Shown here one piece after another: positions 58,611 through 64,000 of a stretch of DNA of 64,000 bases. Both the position numbers and the translations under genes were made by a program. Positions within the stretch are counted from its first letter, which is position 1, and each line of letters starts with the position of its first letter. Below the pieces are notes generated by a model. It was not told where the DNA came from. It worked only from the letters and a program-made list of their open reading frames with translations, and made no database searches. This DNA comes from an uncultured Lachnospiraceae bacterium (lineage in GTDB: Bacteria > Bacillota > Clostridia > Lachnospirales > Lachnospiraceae): assembly GCA_910577675.1 (NCBI GenBank), contig CAJTOR010000011.1, positions 1 through 64,000 on the forward strand, read 5' to 3'.

Positions 58611-59471
58611 ATGTCCATGATTCAAACCGATAACCTGATATTTGAATATATCCGACGCGATGAGGAAGGCAATGTGGAATCCATTACAAAAGCCCTGGAT
58701 GGCGTATCCATGGAGATAAAAAAGGGGGATTTTGTTGCGATTCTCGGTCATAATGGCTCGGGAAAATCCACTCTGGCGAAACATATTAATGCCATCTTGC
58801 TGCCGACCGAGGGAGCCCTGTATGTGGGGGGGATGGATACCAGGGAGGAAGCGCGCCTCTGGGATATCCGCCAGACGGCGGGTATGGTTTTTCAGAATCC
58901 GGACAACCAGATCATAGCAACGGTCGTGGAGGAGGACGTGGGATTCGGACCGGAGAACCTCGGCGTGCCGACACAGGAAATATGGAAACGCGTGGAGGAG
59001 AGTTTAAAGGCGGTTGGGATGTACGAGTACCGCACACACTCGCCAAATAAATTATCCGGCGGTCAGAAGCAGCGGGTGGCAATCGCGGGCATTATGGCAA
59101 TGAAGCCGCAGTGCATTGTACTTGACGAACCCACTGCCATGCTGGATCCTAGCGGCAGGAAAGAAGTGATCCGCACGGTAAGGGAATTAAACCGCAGGGA
59201 AAAGGTCACTGTGCTTTTAATCACGCATTATATGGAGGAAGTGATCCATGCGGACAAGGTGATTGTGATGGATGACGGGAAAATTGTAATGCAGGGAAGT
59301 CCGCGTGAAGTTTTCTCCCAGGTGGAAAAACTGAAATCCTACCGCATGGATGTGCCGCAGGTAACGGAACTTGCCTATGAGCTGAAAAAGGCGGGGATGC
59401 CGCTGCCGGATGGGGTCTTGTCGGTGGAAGAATTTGCGGAGGCAGTTGAGCGCTGCCTGAAGGGAGCGTGA
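58611..59471 (+). CDS. ecfA1: ECF transporter ATPase, first subunit
   Basis: This 286-residue protein starts at ATG 58611 with GAAAGGA. It has Walker A GHNGSGKSTL, Q-loop FQNPDNQIIATVVEEDVGFG, signature KLSGGQKQRVAIAG and Walker B CIVLDEPTAMLDP, then the switch His in LLITHYMEE. The order ecfA1-ecfA2-ecfT after rplQ is the usual Firmicute layout. It powers uptake of vitamins by S-components encoded elsewhere. Confidence 0.95.
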   Translation: MSMIQTDNLIFEYIRRDEEGNVESITKALDGVSMEIKKGDFVAILGHNGSGKSTLAKHINAILLPTEGALYVGGMDTREEARLWDIRQTAGMVFQNPDNQIIATVVEEDVGFGPENLGVPTQEIWKRVEESLKAVGMYEYRTHSPNKLSGGQKQRVAIAGIMAMKPQCIVLDEPTAMLDPSGRKEVIRTVRELNRREKVTVLLITHYMEEVIHADKVIVMDDGKIVMQGSPREVFSQVEKLKSYRMDVPQVTELAYELKKAGMPLPDGVLSVEEFAEAVERCLKGA

Positions 59472-59543
59472 CAAGTTTCCAAAAGAGAAATAGCCGGTAG
59501 AAATAATATAAAACATCAAGAGTTTTCTGACAGGAGAAATAAA

Positions 59544-60398
59544 ATGTCCATCATAATAGATAAATTAAATTATATCTACAGTCCTGGAACTGCCTATGAA
59601 AAGCAGGCGCTCAAAAATATCAATCTTGTAATAGAAGACGGGGAATTTATTGGGCTGATCGGACATACCGGTTCGGGCAAATCAACGTTGATCCAGCACT
59701 TAAACGGGCTGGTAAAAGCGACAAGCGGGGGCGTGTACTACAATGGAGCCGATATTTACGATGCGGATTACAACTTAAAAGAACTGAGGACAAAAGTAGG
59801 TCTGGTTTTCCAGTACCCGGAACACCAGCTTTTTGAAACAACCGTGTTAAAAGACGTTCAGTTCGGACCCAAAAACCTTTCCTTAACACCGCTTGAGGTT
59901 GATTTAAGGGCATATGGTGCACTAAAGCAGGTTGGAATCCCGGATGATTTGATTGACGCATCTCCGTTTGAATTATCCGGCGGGCAAAAGCGCCGCGTGG
60001 CGATTGCCGGGGTGTTGGCGATGGAGCCGGAAGTTTTGATACTCGATGAGCCGACGGCGGGGCTTGACCCTAAGGGGCGCGATGAAATCCTTGACCAGAT
60101 CGCAAAAATCCACAATGAGCGCCATATCACGGTGATACTTGTATCGCATAGTATGGAGGATGTGGCGAAATATGTCGGGCGGATAATTGTGATGGATCAC
60201 GGGATGGCAGTGTATGACGGCGCGCCAAAAGCGGTTTTTTCGCATTATAAGGAACTTGAGCAGATCGGGCTTGCAGCGCCGCAGGTCACCTACGCAATGC
60301 ATGCGTTAAGGGAGCGCGGCATACCGGTAACAACCGAAGCGACAACCGTTATGGAAGCGGGGGCAGCGATACTTGCGGTCTGGAAAGGAATTAAATAA
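59544..60398 (+). CDS. ecfA2: ECF transporter ATPase, second subunit
   Basis: This 284-residue protein starts at ATG 59544 with CAGGAG. Walker A is GHTGSGKSTL; Q-loop FQYPEHQLFETTVLKDVQFG; signature ELSGGQKRRVAIAG; Walker B VLILDEPTAGLDP. It pairs with EcfA1 in the energising module. Confidence 0.95.
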   Translation: MSIIIDKLNYIYSPGTAYEKQALKNINLVIEDGEFIGLIGHTGSGKSTLIQHLNGLVKATSGGVYYNGADIYDADYNLKELRTKVGLVFQYPEHQLFETTVLKDVQFGPKNLSLTPLEVDLRAYGALKQVGIPDDLIDASPFELSGGQKRRVAIAGVLAMEPEVLILDEPTAGLDPKGRDEILDQIAKIHNERHITVILVSHSMEDVAKYVGRIIVMDHGMAVYDGAPKAVFSHYKELEQIGLAAPQVTYAMHALRERGIPVTTEATTVMEAGAAILAVWKGIK

Positions 60399-60428
60399 AT
60401 GCCGTTACTGGCAGAATGAGTGGAATTT

Positions 60429-61226
60429 ATGATACGTGATATAACAATCGGACAATATTATCCGGCGGACTCGGTACTGCACCGACTTGACCCGCGCGTG
60501 AAACTTGCGGGGACGCTCTTATATATCGTGAGCCTCTTCCTTGTAAAAAATCTCTGGGGATACCTGATTGCGGCGCTCGCATTAGCGGCGGTGATCCGCG
60601 CATCAAAAGTGCCATTTGGCTATATTGTAAAGGGTTTGAAGGCGGTGGTGATTCTCCTGCTCTTTACGGTATGTTTCAACCTGTTCTTAACTTCCGGGAC
60701 ACCGGTATTTGAATGGAAATTTATCAAAATTACCCGGGAGGGGCTTTATCTGGCGCTTTCCATGGCGGTGCGTCTGACACTCTTAATCCTGGGCTCCTCA
60801 CTGATGACATTTACCACAACGCCGAACGAACTGACTGACGGGATGGAAAGCCTGCTCTCACCATTAAAAAAACTGCATGTCCCGGTGCATGAGGTGGCAA
60901 TGATGATGTCAATTGCCCTGCGGTTTATCCCGATTTTGCTTGAGGAAACGGATAAGATTATGAAGGCGCAGCAGGCGAGAGGGGCGGATTTTGAAACGGG
61001 CGGGATTATAAAGCGCGCCAAGGCGATGATCCCGATCCTTGTGCCACTCTTTATCTCGGCATTCCGGCGGGCGGGTGATCTTGCCATGGCAATGGAGGCG
61101 CGCTGCTATCGGGGCGGCGCGGGCAGAACAAAGATGAAACCGCTGCATTACCACGGGCGCGATATGGGGGCGTGGATTTTGATGGCAGCATTTGTGGCGG
61201 TGGTCGTGGTGAGCCGGAAGTTTTAA
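60429..61226 (+). CDS. ecfT: ECF transporter transmembrane subunit
   Basis: The 265-residue protein is read from ATG 60429; a GTG at 60420 is in frame and cannot be excluded. The start MIRDITIGQYYPADS and the DPRVKLAGTLLYIV segment are typical of EcfT. It has about five membrane segments and two coupling motifs of the A-R-G type, QQARGADFETG and AMEARCYRGGAGRT, which contact the two ATPases. Confidence 0.94.
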   Translation: MIRDITIGQYYPADSVLHRLDPRVKLAGTLLYIVSLFLVKNLWGYLIAALALAAVIRASKVPFGYIVKGLKAVVILLLFTVCFNLFLTSGTPVFEWKFIKITREGLYLALSMAVRLTLLILGSSLMTFTTTPNELTDGMESLLSPLKKLHVPVHEVAMMMSIALRFIPILLEETDKIMKAQQARGADFETGGIIKRAKAMIPILVPLFISAFRRAGDLAMAMEARCYRGGAGRTKMKPLHYHGRDMGAWILMAAFVAVVVVSRKF

Positions 61227-61317
61227 TACAGAATTTTTTGCTCCTGAAAAGAGAAAGCCAGGGATTTCGCTTTTATCTTTACAATTTAGAGGCGGGGAAC
61301 TTCTTTGATAGGTTAAG

Positions 61318-61470
61318 ATGCCAGAACTTACGATGCAGGAAATCAGATGCAATCCAGATGCAATCAAGAACATGGGGTATCGGCAGGATATGACCGTGCC
61401 TGAAGTTGCCAAAAAGGAGCGGAAGAAATATTTGGATTTCCATATACGGCAGGACGGGAGGGGATTATGA
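61318..61470 (+). CDS. small hypothetical protein overlapping truA
   Basis: A 50-residue frame from ATG 61318 to TGA 61468-61470; the stop overlaps the truA ATG as ATGA, the classic coupled arrangement. It reads MPELTMQEIRCNPDAIKNMG, then later TVPEVAKKERKKYLDFH. The upstream binding site is weak (AGG at 61310-61312). I do not recognise the protein. It could be a real small protein, a coupling leader for truA, or chance. The 240-base gap between ecfT and truA holds nothing else. Confidence 0.4.
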   Translation: MPELTMQEIRCNPDAIKNMGYRQDMTVPEVAKKERKKYLDFHIRQDGRGL

Positions 61471-62276
61471 AGCGTGTTATGCTCCGTGTGGCATATGACG
61501 GGACAGAATATTGTGGGTGGCAGAGGCAGCCAAACGGTATTACGGTTGAGGGGATACTAAATTCAAGACTTAGCGCGCTGCTTGGGGAGGATATCGAAGT
61601 AATTGGCGCGAGCAGGACGGATGCAGGAGTGCACGCGCGCGGCAATGTCTGTGTGTTTGACACAAAGAGCCGTATTCCCGGGGAAAAATTAGCCCATGCG
61701 TTAAACCCGAGTTTGCCGGAGGATATTACCGTCCAGGAATCGTGCGAGGTTGCGGCAGACTTCCACCCAAGACACTGTGACTGCAATAAAACTTATGAGT
61801 ATCAAATCTACAATGCCACCTTCCCGGATCCATTGTTAAGGAGGTATTCACATTTTCTTTATCGCCCCCTCGATGTATCTGCAATGCAGCAGGCGGCAAA
61901 ATATCTGGTCGGGGAACATGATTTTAAGAGTTTTTGTTCCGTTAATACGCAGGTAAATGAAACAGTCCGGCGGGTAAATTATCTTGAGGTTTTGGAGGGG
62001 GGGATACGCCCTTACGGCTTTGGGGCAACAGGCGAAACATCGGATGGCATTATGCCGCGCCTTATTACCATCCGCATCAATGGGAACGGTTTCCTCTATA
62101 ATATGGTGCGTATTATTGCGGGGACATTGATTGAGGTCGGCTATCATAAACGTACCCCAAAGTCGCTTGCAGAATCGCTTGCGGCATGTGACCGGAAGGC
62201 AGCCGGTGCGACTGCTCCCGCGTGTGGTCTGACACTTTTAGAGATACAGTATGGGAAAACAAGTATGTTCCAATAA
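61467..62276 (+). CDS. truA: tRNA pseudouridine(38-40) synthase
   Basis: This 269-residue protein starts at ATG 61467 with GGGAGGGG. VAYDGTEYCGWQRQPNGITV and GASRTDAGVHARGNVCVFD carry the catalytic Asp, and HDFKSFCSVNTQV and RINGNGFLYNMVRIIAGTLI are canonical. It modifies the anticodon stem-loop. Downstream of ecfT, as in many Firmicutes. Confidence 0.96.
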   Translation: MKRVMLRVAYDGTEYCGWQRQPNGITVEGILNSRLSALLGEDIEVIGASRTDAGVHARGNVCVFDTKSRIPGEKLAHALNPSLPEDITVQESCEVAADFHPRHCDCNKTYEYQIYNATFPDPLLRRYSHFLYRPLDVSAMQQAAKYLVGEHDFKSFCSVNTQVNETVRRVNYLEVLEGGIRPYGFGATGETSDGIMPRLITIRINGNGFLYNMVRIIAGTLIEVGYHKRTPKSLAESLAACDRKAAGATAPACGLTLLEIQYGKTSMFQ

Positions 62277-62314
62277 GGATGGCAAACCAAAATCAGCAAA
62301 GAACGGGGATTTCT

Positions 62315-62656
62315 ATGAATATACAGATATTTGGCACAAAAAAAGATTTTGATTCCAAGAAAGCGGAGCGTTTTTTTAAGGAGCGCGGAATCAAGTACCA
62401 GTTTATTGATATGAAGGAAAAAGGCATGAGCAGGGGTGAGTTTCTATCTGTATGCCAGGCGGTCGGAGGGATTTCGAATCTGATTGACGAAGGTGGTAAG
62501 GACAGGGATTTATTGGCTCTGCTGAAACATCTATCCGCGGAGGATAGACAGGAAAAGATATTGGAAAACCAGAAAGTTATACGTGTTCCAGTAGTCCGCA
62601 ACAAAAATCAGGCAACTGTTGGCTATCAGCCGGATATCTGGAAGAATTGGGAGTAA
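62315..62656 (+). CDS. ArsC/Spx-family protein without active-site cysteine
   Basis: The 113-residue protein is read from ATG 62315 after GGGGA; the open frame upstream overlaps truA. The thioredoxin-like ArsC fold is visible (MNIQIFGTKKDFDSKKAERF, FIDMKEKGMSRGEFLSVCQA, GGISNLIDEGG, RVPVVRNKNQATVGYQPDIW). The active-site C-x-x-C or C-x5-R region is replaced by K-D-F-D-S-K-K, so it cannot be a thiol arsenate reductase. Its role is unknown; relatives are often labelled arsenate reductase by homology only. Confidence 0.75.
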   Translation: MNIQIFGTKKDFDSKKAERFFKERGIKYQFIDMKEKGMSRGEFLSVCQAVGGISNLIDEGGKDRDLLALLKHLSAEDRQEKILENQKVIRVPVVRNKNQATVGYQPDIWKNWE

Positions 62657-62698
62657 TCAGGAGAGTTGGAAATAATTGGATCTAAGAGGAGAGGAAAA

Positions 62699-63241
62699 AT
62701 GGACGATCGGGCACTTAGCAAGGAAATTTCCTACGCACTGCGCCATGCGCCGTGGGAGTATGAGCTTGAGATGGATGAGGAGGGGGCTGTTCCTGTTGTG
62801 CAGCTTCTCGATGCGCTGCACCGGAGCACAAAATGGAAAAATGTATCGGAGGAGGACTTTGCAAGGATTATCGCGCAGTCGGACAAGAAGCGTTTTGAGT
62901 TGAAAGATGGAAAAATCCGGGCGTATTATGGACATTCCATACCGATGAAAATCAAAAAAGAAAGGCAGATGCCGCCGGATATCCTGTATCACGGGACGGC
63001 AAGGAGGTTCCTTACTTCCATAAAGGAAAAGGGGCTCCTGCCGCAAAACAGGCAGTATGTCCATCTTTCCCAGGACGTGGAAACAGCGGCGAATGTCGGG
63101 AGCCGACATGACGCGAAGCCGTGTATCCTGGTGATTGATGCGAAAGTGGCGTGGTCTGACGGAGTAGGGTTCTATCTGGGCAATGAGAAAGTTTGGCTGG
63201 CGGATGCAGTGCCGCCAAAATATATCCGTGAGGGTAAATGA
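62699..63241 (+). CDS. kptA: RNA 2'-phosphotransferase, KptA/Tpt1 family
   Basis: The 180-residue protein is read from ATG 62699 with AGAGGAGAGG; a TTG at 62666 is in frame without support. SKEISYALRHAP carries the Arg-His pair near the N-terminus, VQLLDAL closes the winged-helix-like half, and the ADP-ribosyl-transferase half has LYHGTARRF, GLLPQNRQYVHLSQD and AANVGSRH, matching the Arg/His/Arg set of Tpt1. The family removes a 2'-phosphate from RNA using NAD+, releasing ADP-ribose 1'',2''-cyclic phosphate. Its bacterial role is not settled. A macro-domain gene follows 173 bases downstream. Confidence 0.88.
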   Translation: MDDRALSKEISYALRHAPWEYELEMDEEGAVPVVQLLDALHRSTKWKNVSEEDFARIIAQSDKKRFELKDGKIRAYYGHSIPMKIKKERQMPPDILYHGTARRFLTSIKEKGLLPQNRQYVHLSQDVETAANVGSRHDAKPCILVIDAKVAWSDGVGFYLGNEKVWLADAVPPKYIREGK

Positions 63242-63414
63242 AGTATATAAATGGTTAAACTAAAAAGAAAGTACATTATAGTATTTGAATATGTGAAAGA
63301 AAAAGAAAAAAGTTGAATGGAATCTTTAAGAATTTTAATCTATTAAAGAAGTTCCGCTTCTAAGTCGTAAAGATAAAGGCGGCGGGGAATAGAATGGCGG
63401 AAAGGGGAGATGGC

Positions 63415-63864
63415 ATGGTTTCGTATATGAAAGGGGATTTGTTTGAATGTGGCGCGGATTGTCTGGTCAATGCTGTAAACTGTGAGGGAGTGATGGGGAA
63501 GGGGCTTGCCCTGCAATTTAAAACGCGCTTTCCGGAAAATTATAAATCCTATGTAAAAGCCTGCAAATCGGGTGAACTTAAAATCGGGAAGATTCATTTT
63601 TTTACCGAGAACGGAATTACCGTGGTCAATCTGCCCACAAAGGATAAATGGCGGCAGGCATCAAAAATAGAATATATAGAAGAGGGGATGCAGTGCCTTG
63701 TCAGATTGCTGCCGGAACTGGGTGTAAAAAAAATCGCAATTCCATCGTTGGGGTGCGGGAACGGCGGGCTTTTATGGGAGGATGTAAAAAAAGTAATTGA
63801 GGGGAAAATAAGTGGGCTGGAAGAGAAGTATGATTTTTTAATATTTGAGCCGATGGAACTTTAA
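63415..63864 (+). CDS. macro-domain protein, DarG-like
   Basis: The start is taken at ATG 63415, with AAAGGGGAG just upstream; ATG 63394 in the same frame is an alternative. The product is about 149 residues, a single macro domain. MVSYMKGDLFECGADCLVNA, then VNCEGVMGKGLALQFKTRFP and PTKDKWRQASKIEYIEEGM, and IPSLGCGNGGLLWEDV are nearly the same pattern as the macro domain of DarG, which removes ADP-ribose from DNA. The DarG C-terminal domain is absent and no DarT gene is seen in the window. It should bind or hydrolyse ADP-ribose or its derivatives in the cytoplasm. Confidence 0.87.
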   Translation: MVSYMKGDLFECGADCLVNAVNCEGVMGKGLALQFKTRFPENYKSYVKACKSGELKIGKIHFFTENGITVVNLPTKDKWRQASKIEYIEEGMQCLVRLLPELGVKKIAIPSLGCGNGGLLWEDVKKVIEGKISGLEEKYDFLIFEPMEL

Positions 63865-63903
63865 CACGCCGTTCTCTTGACTTTTGTTTACGGGGAGAAA
63901 AAG

Positions 63904-63940
63904 AAGCAGCAGGATTCGCACTGCTGCTTTGTCTTTTTTT
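63904..63940 (+). terminator. terminator after the macro-domain gene
   Basis: AAGCAGCAG (63904-63912) pairs with CTGCTGCTT (63921-63929), followed by TGTCTTTTTTT. Strong Rho-independent terminator. Confidence 0.88.
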
Positions 63941-64000
63941 GACCTTTGGTTTTCTCTCAGGCTGCGGGAAAAACAAAAGTTGTGGGCACAATCTACGGTG

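Noticed and set aside
63940..64000. Lipoprotein-like reading LSGCGKNK at the window end
   Set aside because: The frame has hydrophobic residues before a lipobox-like LSGC, but no start codon or binding site lies upstream. The hydrophobic part is the terminator stem and its T run. It cannot be judged without sequence past 64000.

Overview
The window looks like the chromosome of a Firmicute of class Clostridia, most likely a Lachnospiraceae-type gut anaerobe. The evidence is the S10-spc-alpha ribosomal order running through adk-map-infA-rpmJ and on into ecfA1-ecfA2-ecfT-truA, a type Z (zinc) S14, a long-form L17, a Cys-containing S18, an adenylate kinase with a four-Cys lid, and a large gram-positive carbohydrate-uptake locus with lipoprotein and CUT1-type permease genes. 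This assignment rests on gene content and protein style, not on a database search.

Layout. 1-10 kb: the tail of an IS110-family transposase, then a visibly AT-rich surface-glycan island (glycosyltransferase, hexapeptide acyltransferase, Wzx-type flippase, the CapE-CapG-CapF set for UDP-N-acetyl-L-fucosamine, an IspD/TarI-like cytidylyltransferase, and a LicC/LicA-type fusion that suggests phosphocholine or a related decoration). 10-15 kb: a Wzz/YveK-like chain-length protein and a secreted parallel beta-helix protein. 14.5-15.7 kb: rpsF-ssb-rpsR. 15.8-22.5 kb: a CsbB/GtrB-like glycosyltransferase with a YfhO-like membrane protein, a CorA transporter, and two minus-strand genes (alpha/beta hydrolase and SDR). 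22.8-39.4 kb: a carbohydrate locus with a GH43-like lipoprotein, a solute-binding protein fused to carbohydrate-binding-like domains, two permease pairs, a membrane-anchored NHL-TPR protein, a Yip1-like protein, a DUF5696-type secreted protein, a second solute-binding lipoprotein and a LacI-type regulator. No transport ATPase is present. 39.5-40.4 kb: an RlmI-like methyltransferase. 40.5-58.1 kb: the ribosomal protein superoperon. 58.6-62.3 kb: ECF transporter core and truA. 62.3-63.9 kb: an ArsC-like protein without its cysteines, a KptA/Tpt1-type RNA 2'-phosphotransferase and a DarG-like macro-domain protein.

How the parts work together. The first 12 kb should assemble and export a surface polysaccharide containing FucNAc. 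The 22.8-39.4 kb locus should bind, trim and import an oligosaccharide; the GH43-like protein resembles the exo-beta-1,3-galactanase branch, so an arabinogalactan- or galactan-type substrate is a weak guess. The ribosomal region is unusual in having large spacers with strong RNA secondary structure. The clearest is an element found twice in tandem before rpsK (101-bp near-perfect duplication) and once before rplQ, with base-pair covariation between copies. The KptA and macro-domain neighbours may form an NAD-dependent RNA-modification and clean-up pair.

Start sites were chosen from ribosome binding sites and family starts; where an upstream in-frame start was rejected, the entry says so. No tRNA, rRNA or CRISPR array was seen.
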